Part shown: in pieces, positions 8,554 through 16,235 of the stretch
Numbering within the stretch: position 1 is the first letter of the stretch
Layout of the letters: each line of letters begins with the position of its first letter
NCBI GenBank assembly: GCA_964540415.1
Contig: CAZIMM010000026.1
Location: 1 to 25,005, forward strand
Reading direction: 5' to 3'
Source: CAZIMM01 sp964540415
GTDB lineage: Bacteria; Bacillota; Clostridia; Oscillospirales; Acutalibacteraceae
DNA: 25,005 nucleotides
Position numbers and translations under genes: made by a program
Notes under the pieces: generated by a model
Told to the model about the DNA's origin: nothing
The model's input: the letters and a program-made list of their open reading frames with translations, nothing else
The model's database searches: none

Positions 8554-9447
8554 TTAGATAGCGTCGTTCGCCTTTGCCCAATCGTAATAAACTCTCAGAG
8601 CCTTGAGCCTCTGTGCATTCAGATTCTCCGTTCCTCTGGTGCACCAGTTCATCGGAATTCCCTGAAGACTGACAAGATATTTTGCAGTTGCGGTGAAGCC
8701 GCCGTTCAAAGCATCGTCAAGAAGGCAGATGTGCTGATGCGCAAGGTTTGCGTTTTCGAGGTCACCCTTTATGAAGCTGTCCCACATTCTGACAAAGAGC
8801 TTTGCTCCGCAGGTTGTCGGTGTTGCCACAACACCCTGTGCGCCGGCAAGGTAAGCTTCCATGAGATAGGGTATGTTCGCCTGCAAAACAGCGGTGTCGT
8901 GCTTGACGGCGATTTTGGCTTTGATCATGTCCATTTGGCAGGTAGTGTCCTTTATGCCGATAAACTTGCCGGTTGCGGCAACCCTGCCGTAGATTTCCGC
9001 GGGCATCAGGTGCGGAGATGTGCCCGGAAATTCATAAAGCAGAATCGGAAGCTCGGTGTGTGAGGCAAGCTCAGTGAGGTATGAATAAAGCCGCTCACCG
9101 TCGTTTCCGTAGCCCTTGGTGACAAACACAAGGCCGTCAACCCCGATGTTTTCCATCTTCTTGATTTCCTCAAGCTGGGCATACCAGCCGGGTTCAAGGT
9201 TTGCAGTTGCAAACACGGGTGTGCCGCCGGCATTCTTGACTGCAAGCTGTGCAAGCTTAACACGGTCGGCAAGCTCGATTCTTGCCATTTCGGAACTGCC
9301 GCACACTGAGAAAAGGTGATGTGAGCCCTGGGCAACCTGCCAGTCAACATACTTTTCATAAATATCGAAATCAATCGAGCGATCTTCATTGAAGGGGGTC
9401 AGAAGCAGCGAGTAAACGCCTTCTTTGTTGAATTTCAGTTCAGGCAT
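8554..9447 (-). CDS. DapA/NanA-family class I aldolase or synthase
   Basis: A 297-residue TIM-barrel enzyme of the dihydrodipicolinate synthase / N-acetylneuraminate lyase superfamily. The Schiff-base lysine is K166 in GIKDTT and the catalytic tyrosine is Y138 in LYEFPG. The substrate-carboxylate motif, commonly GTTGE, reads GSSEM at 50-54, so it keeps GxSE-type character but is not a standard DapA. Together with its location beside a sugar deacetylase and opposite phosphomannose isomerase and a GH4 enzyme, this favours a sugar-acid or sialic-acid-type aldolase over lysine biosynthesis; that is inference. ATG at 9447 follows GAGGA with an 8-base spacer. First gene of the minus-strand operon, behind the promoter at 9511-9539. 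Confidence 0.88.
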   Translation of the reverse strand: MPELKFNKEGVYSLLLTPFNEDRSIDFDIYEKYVDWQVAQGSHHLFSVCGSSEMARIELADRVKLAQLAVKNAGGTPVFATANLEPGWYAQLEEIKKMENIGVDGLVFVTKGYGNDGERLYSYLTELASHTELPILLYEFPGTSPHLMPAEIYGRVAATGKFIGIKDTTCQMDMIKAKIAVKHDTAVLQANIPYLMEAYLAGAQGVVATPTTCGAKLFVRMWDSFIKGDLENANLAHQHICLLDDALNGGFTATAKYLVSLQGIPMNWCTRGTENLNAQRLKALRVYYDWAKANDAI

Positions 9448-9510
9448 TGTATTTTCCTCATTTCATGTAATAATCTCTTGCCGCATCAAAAAACACGGCT
9501 ACATAATAAG

Positions 9511-9539
9511 ATTATAATTTACTCGGCGGCAAAAAGCAA
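9511..9539 (-). promoter_or_regulatory. Sigma-A promoter of the aldolase-deacetylase operon
   Basis: On the minus strand TTGCTT (9539-9534), 17-base spacer, TATAAT (9516-9511). The start of transcription would be near 9504, about 57 bases upstream of the aldolase ATG. The divergent gene starts at 9660, so the two directions share a ~212-base control region (9448-9659). No convincing plus-strand promoter was found there. Confidence 0.75.
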
Positions 9540-9659
9540 TAGAAATTACCAAAAAAACCGGCATTGCAGGCTTAATTTAAAAAAAACTTCAAATGTTATT
9601 GATTTTTTATCCTAAATATGCCAATATGTTTTTGTAATATGGTAAAGGAGTGTTCCGTT

Positions 9660-10754
9660 ATGCTGTATCCGCTGAAAATGAAAGAGAATCGCGTCTGGAG
9701 ACTGTATCTCGGAGGAGTTTTGCTTGACGAACTGCGTGCCGCTGAAAATCCGTCAGACACCAACTTCCCCGAGGACTGGCTTGCCTCCGTTGTCGAGGCA
9801 AACAACCCACCGAGGGAAGACACCCCGGAAAAAGAAGGTCTGAGCAAGGTTGAGGGTGAGGACGGCGGCGTTTACCTCAAGGATATTATTCACAGCGATC
9901 CTGTCGGGTGCCTCGGTGAACAGCACATCGCGCGCTTCGGTGCCAACTTCGGTGTGCTCACAAAATTTCTTGATTCCGCAGAGCGTTTGCCGATTCAGGT
10001 TCATCCCACGAAGGCGGCGGCAAGAGCACTTTTCAACTCCGAATACGGCAAGACCGAATCATGGTATATTCTCAACAGCAGAACGATCAACGGTGAGGAA
10101 CCGTATATCCTGCTCGGCTTCAAAAAAGCCGTGACGCGTGAAGAATGGAAGGATATTTTTGAGCGGCAGGACATCGGCGCGATGATTGAATGTATGCACA
10201 AAATCCCCGTCAAAAAAGGAGACGTGTTTCTGATTACGGGCGGCACACCCCACGCGATAGGCCCCGGCTGTTTTCTGCTCGAAGTTCAGGAACCTACGGA
10301 TTACACCATCAGCGTTGAAAAAACCGATATGCGCGGAAAGGTTATGCCGGACTTTCTCTGCCACCAGGGTCTTGGGTTTGAAAAAATGTTTGACTGCTTT
10401 GACTACATCTGCCGTTCGGAGCGTGAGCTTTTAGACAGCTTCAAACTCAAGCCTGTAAAAATCGGTGAGCAGGACGGCGGTGAGTGTTACGGAATGATCA
10501 ATTACAGCGACACTCCGTGCTTTGCCCTGAACAAAATCATCGTGCGTGATAAATATATTTTGGGCGGACTCGGCAGGGCTTGCTGCCTTGCCGTAACGCA
10601 GGGGCTCGGCACTTTTGTCTGTGCCGACAGACTCATACCGGTTAAGGCCGGCGACTGCCTGTTTGTTCCGGCAGACTGTGCGGATATCAGAGTTGTAAGC
10701 TCAGGTGACAAACCGCTTGAATTGCTTGAGTGCCTGCCTCCCGACATAAAATAA
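9660..10754 (+). CDS. manA: Class I mannose-6-phosphate isomerase
   Basis: Zinc enzyme interconverting mannose 6-phosphate and fructose 6-phosphate. The 364-residue cupin-type sequence carries the family zinc site: Q113 and H115 in PIQVHP, E133 in GKTESWY, and H198 in GGTPHAIG; TDYTISVEKTD follows downstream. Start chosen at ATG 9660 because AAAGGAG (9644-9650) lies nine bases before it; an in-frame ATG at 9618 lacks a ribosome site and would add a non-family tail. Fifteen bases separate it from the GH4 gene, so the two are likely co-translated in one operon. Sequence favours the bacterial short class I form. Confidence 0.94.
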   Translation: MLYPLKMKENRVWRLYLGGVLLDELRAAENPSDTNFPEDWLASVVEANNPPREDTPEKEGLSKVEGEDGGVYLKDIIHSDPVGCLGEQHIARFGANFGVLTKFLDSAERLPIQVHPTKAAARALFNSEYGKTESWYILNSRTINGEEPYILLGFKKAVTREEWKDIFERQDIGAMIECMHKIPVKKGDVFLITGGTPHAIGPGCFLLEVQEPTDYTISVEKTDMRGKVMPDFLCHQGLGFEKMFDCFDYICRSERELLDSFKLKPVKIGEQDGGECYGMINYSDTPCFALNKIIVRDKYILGGLGRACCLAVTQGLGTFVCADRLIPVKAGDCLFVPADCADIRVVSSGDKPLELLECLPPDIK

Positions 10755-10769
10755 AGAGGAGTGTTTCAG

Positions 10770-12212
10770 ATGAAAATTGCATTTATCGGAGCCGGAAGCA
10801 TTGGTTTCACGCGCAGACTTCTGCAGGACATTCTTTCAGTACCGGAGTTTTCCGAAATTGAGGTGGCCTTTCACGACATTAACGAAGACAATCTGCGCAT
10901 GGTCACTCAGCTCTGCCAGAGAGACATTGATGCAAACGGTTTGAAAATCAAAATTCACGCTACTCTTGACCGCCGCGAGGCGTTCCGCGACGCAAAGTAT
11001 ATTATAAATTGTGTGCGCATCGGAATGCTTGAGGGCTTTGCGACAGATGTTGAAATACCGCTGAAATACGGCGTTGACCAGTGCGTCGGTGACACGCTGT
11101 GCATAGGAGGAATAATGTACGGTCAGCGCGGAATAGCGGCTGTTCTCGGTTTTTGCAAAGACATACGCGAGGTTGCAAAACCGGAGTGCATCATGCTCAA
11201 CTATTCAAACCCAAACGCAATGCTCACCTGGGCGTGCAACGTTTACGGCGGAGTGCCGACCTACGGGCTGTGCCACGGCGTTCAGCACGGGCACGAGCAG
11301 ATTGCGGGCATTCTGGGCAGGAATCGCAAGGATGTGGACATTATCTGCGCGGGTCTGAATCATCAGACGTGGTATATAAGCGTCAAAACCGACGGCAGGG
11401 AGCGCACAGGCGAGCTGTATGAGCTGATGAGCGCCGATAAAAATATGCAGAAAAACGAAAGCATCCGTCTGGACGTTATGAAAAATTTCGGATATTATTC
11501 CACCGAGTCCAACGGCCATCTTTCCGAATATCTTATGTGGTACCGCAAGCGCCCGGAGGAAATGGCAAAATGGATAAACTATTCCGACTGGATCCAGGGT
11601 GAAACCGCCGGATATCTCCGTGTTTGCGCCGAAAACCGCAACTGGTTTGAAACTGATTTTCCGAGCTGGCTTAACGGAAAACCTAAAGTGTTTTCCGCCG
11701 AAAACCGCAGCTCGGAGCACGGGAGCTACATAATTGAAGGCCTTGAAACCGGAAGATGCTACAGGGGTCACTTCAACGTTGTCAACAACGGCTGCATAAC
11801 AAATCTGCCGGACGAATGTGTTGTTGAAGTGCCGTGCTATGTTGATTTCAACGGCATTTCCGTGCCCAAAGTGGGCGACCTTCCTCTTGGCTGTGCCGCA
11901 ATTTGCTCACAGAGCGTTTGGGTGCAGAAGCTCGCGGTTGAGGCGGCAGTCAACGGAGACATCGGTCTGCTCTATCAGGCAGCTTTGATGGATCCGCTCA
12001 CGGGTGCCGTGTGCACAACGAAGGAAGTCAGGCAGATGGTTGACGAAATGCTTGTTGCCGGAGAAAAATGGCTGCCGCAGTATGCTGCGGAAATGGACGG
12101 TGCTCGGTCAAGGCTTGCCGCAAGCACTCTGAAGCTCCGCCCGACAAAAGGCTTTACACACGGCGGCAGGACTGTTGCGGAATTTCTCCACGATCCCGCC
12201 GAGCATAAATAA
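10770..12212 (+). CDS. Glycoside hydrolase family 4 (MelA-like alpha-glycosidase)
   Basis: A 480-residue GH4 enzyme. These use NAD+ and a divalent metal (usually Mn2+) to cleave alpha-glycosides by an oxidation-elimination mechanism. Visible: N-terminal Rossmann loop GAGSIGFT at 7-14, NYSNPN at 144-149, metal-binding cysteine C168 in GLCHG and metal-binding histidine H198 in GLNHQTW. GLCHxVQ resembles alpha-galactosidase MelA, and no phospho-sugar transporter is adjacent, but alpha-glucosidase and alpha-glucuronidase activities also occur in the family. ATG at 10770 follows AGAGGAG with an 8-base spacer; a GTG at 10761 overlaps that site and is less likely. Cytoplasmic, no signal peptide. Partner of the isomerase gene just upstream. 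Confidence 0.93.
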   Translation: MKIAFIGAGSIGFTRRLLQDILSVPEFSEIEVAFHDINEDNLRMVTQLCQRDIDANGLKIKIHATLDRREAFRDAKYIINCVRIGMLEGFATDVEIPLKYGVDQCVGDTLCIGGIMYGQRGIAAVLGFCKDIREVAKPECIMLNYSNPNAMLTWACNVYGGVPTYGLCHGVQHGHEQIAGILGRNRKDVDIICAGLNHQTWYISVKTDGRERTGELYELMSADKNMQKNESIRLDVMKNFGYYSTESNGHLSEYLMWYRKRPEEMAKWINYSDWIQGETAGYLRVCAENRNWFETDFPSWLNGKPKVFSAENRSSEHGSYIIEGLETGRCYRGHFNVVNNGCITNLPDECVVEVPCYVDFNGISVPKVGDLPLGCAAICSQSVWVQKLAVEAAVNGDIGLLYQAALMDPLTGAVCTTKEVRQMVDEMLVAGEKWLPQYAAEMDGARSRLAASTLKLRPTKGFTHGGRTVAEFLHDPAEHK

Positions 12213-12228
12213 TCCACACGGAGCGCGC

Positions 12229-12257
12229 CGGTGAACACAGTTTTTTGCTGTGAACCG
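12229..12257 (+). other. Weak intercistronic hairpin between GH4 and lipase genes
   Basis: CACAG/CTGTG stem around a TTTTTTG loop, extended by CGGT/ACCG with small bulges. There is no T-run after it, so it is not a terminator; it may affect message stability. Lies in the 71-base gap between the two genes. Confidence 0.35.
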
Positions 12258-12283
12258 AATCAAAAGATCGGGGTGAGTAAAAG

Positions 12284-13444
12284 ATGGCAGGCAAATGCAA
12301 ATATCCCATTATATTCGTTCACGGGATGTTCGGCTGGGGTGCTGACGAGGGAATCAACCGTAAGCTCCCCTACTGGGGTGCCACAAACGGAGACCTTATG
12401 GAATTTCTCGGAGAGCACGGCTATGAATGCTATTCTGCCTCTGTCGGCCCGATTTCAAGCGCTTGGGACAGAGCATGCGAGCTTTATGCCCGGCTCACGG
12501 GAAATGTCGTTGATTACGGTAAAGCTCATTCCGAGGCTGCCAATCACAGACGCTTCGGCAGAGAATACAAAGAGCCTCTGTTTCCGGGATGGAGCAGCGA
12601 AAAAAAGATTCACCTTGTCGGACACAGCTTCGGCGGAAACACAGTTCGGATGCTCACATATCTGCTGGCATACGGTTCGGAGGAGGAACGGCTCGCAACC
12701 GACGCCGGCAGCCTGTCCGGGTTATTCACAGGCGGCAAGGAAGACCTTATACAGAGCGTCGTTACAATTTGCTCACCGCACAACGGGACATCGGCGTTTG
12801 CCGCTGCAAAAAAATTCAAGCTTCTGCCGCTGTTGGAATCTGTCGCTTATAATTACGCCGGACTGGCGGGACGCTCGCGCGCAGAGGGGACTGTTTTTGA
12901 TTTTCATCTTGAACAATACGGNNNNNNNNNNGCAAAGCGCTCGCTGAAGAACAACAACGACAGCATTGAATACGACATGAGCCCCGACGGAGCGAACAGG
13001 CTGAACAAAGCAATCGGCATATGCCCCAATGTTTTTTATTTTTCATATGCTTACAACTCGGTCACAAAAAACAAATCCGGCAAGCGGCGCAAAGCAACGG
13101 AAACGGATTTTCCGTTTCTCACCGCCACCTCTTCAATGATTCTGTTTTATGATTGGCTGATAAATCACAATTCAAGTGACGAGGATTGCGAAAACGACGG
13201 CCTTGTGGACGTTCCCTCGGCACTTCATCCTCGTGATGAACCTTTCAAAGATTATGACGCTGACGATGTCCCCGCAGGGATTTGGAACGTTATGCCCGTG
13301 CGCTGCGGTGATCACGGAACACCGATTGGGCTTTTCAGCGACAAAAGGGTTATGTGCGAATTCTATCTTGATATGATGGATATGCTGTCAAAAACCGAAA
13401 AAGGGAAAGAGGCAGAAGTGCTGACTGACAACCGGGAGAGTTGA
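12284..13444 (+). CDS. Zinc-type alpha/beta-hydrolase lipase (family I.5-like)
   Basis: About 386 residues resembling the Geobacillus L1 / staphylococcal lipase group. The oxyanion segment FVHGMFGWG is at 11-19, the nucleophile S115 sits in VGHSFGG, the acid is in the segment NDGLVDVPSA and the histidine in GDHGTPIG. D62, H82 and H88 occupy the spacing of the structural zinc site of L1 lipase (D61, H81, H87). Unlike most of that family, the protein begins directly at the hydrolase fold (MAGKCKYPIIFVHG) with no signal peptide, so it appears intracellular. A 10-N gap follows LEQYG; in relatives this interval is about ten residues longer, so some sequence is probably missing. GGGGTGAG lies six bases before the ATG. 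Substrate unknown; its place after sugar genes could indicate a carbohydrate ester or lipid. Confidence 0.87.
   Translation: MAGKCKYPIIFVHGMFGWGADEGINRKLPYWGATNGDLMEFLGEHGYECYSASVGPISSAWDRACELYARLTGNVVDYGKAHSEAANHRRFGREYKEPLFPGWSSEKKIHLVGHSFGGNTVRMLTYLLAYGSEEERLATDAGSLSGLFTGGKEDLIQSVVTICSPHNGTSAFAAAKKFKLLPLLESVAYNYAGLAGRSRAEGTVFDFHLEQYXXXXAKRSLKNNNDSIEYDMSPDGANRLNKAIGICPNVFYFSYAYNSVTKNKSGKRRKATETDFPFLTATSSMILFYDWLINHNSSDEDCENDGLVDVPSALHPRDEPFKDYDADDVPAGIWNVMPVRCGDHGTPIGLFSDKRVMCEFYLDMMDMLSKTEKGKEAEVLTDNRES
12922..12931. other. Assembly gap (10 N) inside the lipase gene
   Basis: Ten N that happen to keep frame (three unknown codons after EQYG). The distance from QYG to the downstream YDMS motif is shorter than in related lipases, so the true gap is probably longer by a multiple of three. 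Confidence 0.7.
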
Positions 13445-13524
13445 AGCTTCTTCCCATCAAAAGCCTTTACATGAGCAATGCAAAGTGAAGAACACATTTT
13501 ATGCCCGCAAAGTATTGACATAAT

Positions 13525-13533
13525 TGATATAAT
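13525..13533 (+). promoter_or_regulatory. Extended -10 promoter candidate for the ECF/kinase pair
   Basis: TGATATAAT fits an extended -10 (TGn-TATAAT) 83 bases upstream of the ECF gene start. A TTGACA at 13515-13520 lies only seven bases upstream of TATAAT, too close to serve as its -35. The 171-base gap after the lipase gene supports an internal promoter. Confidence 0.45.
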
Positions 13534-13615
13534 TAAAGCGTTGAAACACGCAAAGAAAAGCGTTTCGTCAATCAAAATAATCGAAATGCTGTTTAAGAAA
13601 ACCGAGGTAAAAGCC

Positions 13616-14188
13616 ATGAAAAACAAATCAGTTAAAAACATTGCGCTTTCCGCCATGTTCATTGCCATCGGATATGTGCTGCCGTTTCTGACGGGTCAGA
13701 TTCCGCAAATCGGTAATATGCTTCTCCCGATGCATATCCCGGTTTTTCTTTGCGCCTTAATCTGCGGATGGAAATACGGGCTTGCTGTCGGCTTGATTCT
13801 TCCTCTGCTGCGTTCTCTGATTCTCGGGATGCCTCCGCTGTATCCCATTGCGATAGCCATGACTTTCGAAATGGCAACTTACGGCTTTGTTGCCGGCTTC
13901 CACTATGAAAAATCACGCTGGAAATGCCTTGTTTCACTGTACCGTTCAATGCTCATCGCCATGGTTGCCGGGCGGCTGGTGTGGGGTGCCGCGGAAATTG
14001 TTTTGCTCGGAATACGCTCAACTGCCTTCACCTGGCAGGCTTTCATTTCAGGTGCCCTTCTCAACGCAATTCCTGGCATCATTATTCAGCTTATCCTTGT
14101 GCCGGCAATTATGCTCGCACTGAGCAAGACAAAATTCGTTGTGTTTTCGAAAAGGCCGCGCAAAGCGGTTGAAAAAAATACCGTATGA
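13616..14188 (+). CDS. ECF transporter S component (substrate not identified)
   Basis: A 190-residue, very hydrophobic protein with about six membrane segments, matching the substrate-binding S component of energy-coupling-factor vitamin importers. Family-like features are MLLPMHIPVFLCALICGWKY (about 35-54) and PLLRSL...FEMATYG (about 63-89). Start chosen at ATG 13616, behind CGAGGT with a 7-base spacer; a longer reading frame from 13478 contains the putative promoter and adds a hydrophilic tail foreign to the family. Stop overlaps the start of the kinase gene (ATGA), so the two are translationally coupled. The shared ECF module (two ATPases and the T component) is not in this window, implying a group II S component that borrows it. 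Which vitamin or nucleoside it binds cannot be read from the sequence. Confidence 0.85.
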   Translation: MKNKSVKNIALSAMFIAIGYVLPFLTGQIPQIGNMLLPMHIPVFLCALICGWKYGLAVGLILPLLRSLILGMPPLYPIAIAMTFEMATYGFVAGFHYEKSRWKCLVSLYRSMLIAMVAGRLVWGAAEIVLLGIRSTAFTWQAFISGALLNAIPGIIIQLILVPAIMLALSKTKFVVFSKRPRKAVEKNTV

Positions 14189-14736
14189 ACAGAATAACAG
14201 ATGCAATCAATTCACTGCTTGTTTCGCATGATCATATTATTGCGGCGATAGACGGCAGATGTGCTTCCGGAAAAACCACTCTTGCAGCCGGGCTTCAAAA
14301 AGAGTTTTTCTGCAACGTGTTTCATATGGATGATTTCTTTTTGCGCCCCGAGCAGAGAACGTGCGAAAGGCTGGAGCAGCCGGGAGGCAATGTTGACTAT
14401 GAACGGTTTCTCAAAGAAGTATTGTTGCCGCTGAAAAGCGGCAGGAGTTTTTCATATCAGCCTTATTGCTGCAAAACAGGTCAAATGGCGGAGCCTGTGC
14501 AGGTTTCTGCTTGCGAGGTCAATATTGTTGAGGGCTCATATTCCTGCCATCCTGCTCTTTGGGAGCATTACGATTTGCACATTTTTCTTGACATTTCTCC
14601 GCAGGAGCAAATGCGACGGATTGTCCTTCGCAACGGTGAGGAAGCGGCTCAGCGGTTCAAAACACTGTGGATACCGCTGGAGGAAAAATATTTCAAGGAA
14701 TTTGACATAGCTTCCGCTTGTGAAATCAGGCTGTAA
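14185..14736 (+). CDS. Uridine-kinase-like P-loop kinase
   Basis: A 183-residue P-loop kinase. Walker A GRCASGKT is at 24-31, HMDDFF at 47-52 corresponds to the substrate-side DD motif of uridine kinase and phosphoribulokinase relatives, and EGSYSCHP (116-123) matches the family EGxY motif; LRNGEEAAQRF resembles the lid. Shorter than true uridine kinase (about 210). The ATGA overlap with the S component suggests that the kinase phosphorylates and traps the imported compound, as other kinase/S-component pairs do; this is inference. Followed by a strong terminator, so it ends the plus-strand operon. Confidence 0.85.
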   Translation: MNRITDAINSLLVSHDHIIAAIDGRCASGKTTLAAGLQKEFFCNVFHMDDFFLRPEQRTCERLEQPGGNVDYERFLKEVLLPLKSGRSFSYQPYCCKTGQMAEPVQVSACEVNIVEGSYSCHPALWEHYDLHIFLDISPQEQMRRIVLRNGEEAAQRFKTLWIPLEEKYFKEFDIASACEIRL

Positions 14737-14751
14737 AATAATAATAAATGC

Positions 14752-14788
14752 AAAAGCGCCACCCGACGAGGGTGGCGCTTGACTTTTT
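14752..14788. terminator. Bidirectional rho-independent terminator between convergent genes
   Basis: Perfect 11-bp stem (14754-14764 with 14770-14780), loop GACGA, followed by TTTTT at 14784-14788 on the plus strand and by a T-run on the minus strand. It serves the kinase gene (stop 14736) and the convergent GH18 gene (stop 14801). Confidence 0.93.
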
Positions 14789-14800
14789 GTAAACCAGACA

Positions 14801-16138
14801 TTATTCCGCATTGAGTGAAGATGAAATTGTTCTGTACAGCGACAGCTCATCATCATAAGCGGTATCGCAGGCAAGATGCCATATCATCACTCCGCCGAGT
14901 CCGCTTGCAAGCGCATATTCTGTTTTGTCGCGTATGAGCTGAGATGAGTTAAAATAGGCTGCAAACTCACTGCCGTTGTGTGTAACCGTGCAGAAATTAC
15001 CGTATTTCCCGAGAGAACCGGCATAATCGGAGTAGTTAAACCAGTATGCGCCCGCGTCCGTGGGTCTTGCATAAAACGGAAGCCCGAGATGAAGCTGTTC
15101 CTTGCGGTAACCGCAATCCAGGAATTCACGCACCGATGTGTAAGCCGTGGTGAAGGATGAATGATAGCCGAAGTCGTCAAACAAATCATACGCCATAACT
15201 TCAACACTGTCGATGCACCTCCTTGCGGCAGCGGTGAGACGGCAGCACCACGAAGACATCGCAATGCCCAGCTCGCGGTTTTCGAGTGCTGCGTCAAGCG
15301 CAACAAGGAAGGACGAAAAAGCACATTTTGCATCAAGTGTTATCGGATATTCCCAGTCAAAATACACACCGTCAAAGCCGTACTCATCAAGAGCGGAGAC
15401 GATTCCGGCAACAAAAGTTTCCCTGTTCTTTCTCATTGCGGATATGTGTTTTTTGCACCCGTCACGCATCTGCGCGTTCCAATCCTCTCCCTCGCCTGAC
15501 GGTCCGAGCAGGTTCAGATGAATGCGGACAGCCGGATTGATTTTGCGCACCTCATCCATTATATACGAAACATTTTTCATGTTCACGAGCTTAATTTCAC
15601 CGTGCTCATTGAATGAGGCAACGCCGAAAACAATAATATCTGTGGAGGTTAAAAATCTGCCGTTATCCAAAGAGTTGCCGCTGTTTATTGAACCTGAAAC
15701 ATAATATGAAACCACGCGGAAGCCTTCCGATTTGCGCTGTGAGGTGCAGAGCTCAATATCCGTTATTTCAAATGAATTGCTTGCACAGTCAGTTACGGTG
15801 AGACGAAAGTCAGTTGACCTGACAGAGTCAAACGCACAGAAGCGATATTCGTTCACCGTGTCTCCGCAGGTTACCGGCACATATTCCCCCGAGACAAGCG
15901 CCTCAAGGGTAAAGCCTTTGACTTTCGACCCCTTCTCAACGAGAACCATCGAATTCACGGTGACCGCCTCATCCGAATGAAGCACGGTGCTCTCTCCGGT
16001 GACTCCGGAAAAGCCGGATTGTGCAAGTCTGACGCAAACATCAGCCTTCGGGTTTTTGTCTGCAGGCAAAAAAATCCCACTGAGAAACAAAGCAATGCTC
16101 ATAAACAACGCCGCCAAACGGCTGAACAGATTTTTCAT
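14801..16138 (-). CDS. Secreted GH18 glycosidase with N-terminal beta-sandwich domain
   Basis: A 445-residue exported protein. Residues 1-25 form a signal peptide (RLAALFMSIALFLSGIF). Residues about 33-132 look like a discoidin/F5-8-type carbohydrate-binding domain (DFRLTVTDCASNSFEITDIEL). From about 140 the GH18 barrel follows (RVVSYYVSGS start strand, DGVYFDWEYP catalytic strand at 256-265, VMAYDLFDD near 314, GLPFYARP near 352, GGVMIWHLACD near the end). The acid/base E263 and D261 are present, but the middle aspartate of the usual DGxDxDxE motif is tyrosine (Y259). Likely acts on chitin-type or other N-acetylhexosaminyl glycans outside the cell. ATG at 16138 follows AAGGTGAT at a good distance; GTG at 16144 is an alternative. 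Single-gene unit between terminators. Confidence 0.9.
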   Translation of the reverse strand: MKNLFSRLAALFMSIALFLSGIFLPADKNPKADVCVRLAQSGFSGVTGESTVLHSDEAVTVNSMVLVEKGSKVKGFTLEALVSGEYVPVTCGDTVNEYRFCAFDSVRSTDFRLTVTDCASNSFEITDIELCTSQRKSEGFRVVSYYVSGSINSGNSLDNGRFLTSTDIIVFGVASFNEHGEIKLVNMKNVSYIMDEVRKINPAVRIHLNLLGPSGEGEDWNAQMRDGCKKHISAMRKNRETFVAGIVSALDEYGFDGVYFDWEYPITLDAKCAFSSFLVALDAALENRELGIAMSSWCCRLTAAARRCIDSVEVMAYDLFDDFGYHSSFTTAYTSVREFLDCGYRKEQLHLGLPFYARPTDAGAYWFNYSDYAGSLGKYGNFCTVTHNGSEFAAYFNSSQLIRDKTEYALASGLGGVMIWHLACDTAYDDELSLYRTISSSLNAE

Positions 16139-16186
16139 AATCACATCACCTTTTTAAAATGCAATCTGAGGATGCAACGAATCATT

Positions 16187-16224
16187 TTAAAAAAATCGGC
16201 GGCAAACACAGGGTTTACCGCCGA
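16187..16224 (-). terminator. Terminator of the purine operon
   Basis: Inverted repeat (16196-16207 with 16213-16224) with one mismatch, followed on the minus strand by a run of seven T (16195-16189). It lies 12 bases beyond the stop of the last permease gene (16236). Confidence 0.9.
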
Positions 16225-16235
16225 CGAAGCAATAG

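Noticed and set aside
9618..9659. Upstream ATG for mannose-6-phosphate isomerase
   Set aside because: No Shine-Dalgarno precedes it, whereas AAAGGAG is correctly placed before ATG 9660.
13478..13615. N-terminal extension of the ECF S component from ATG 13478
   Set aside because: It is hydrophilic, foreign to the family and contains the putative promoter; ATG 13616 has a good ribosome site.
13534..13615. Small vitamin riboswitch (preQ1 or folate type) before the ECF gene
   Set aside because: A short GAAAC/GTTTC-like pairing is present, but none of the conserved core sequences of these riboswitches is visible.
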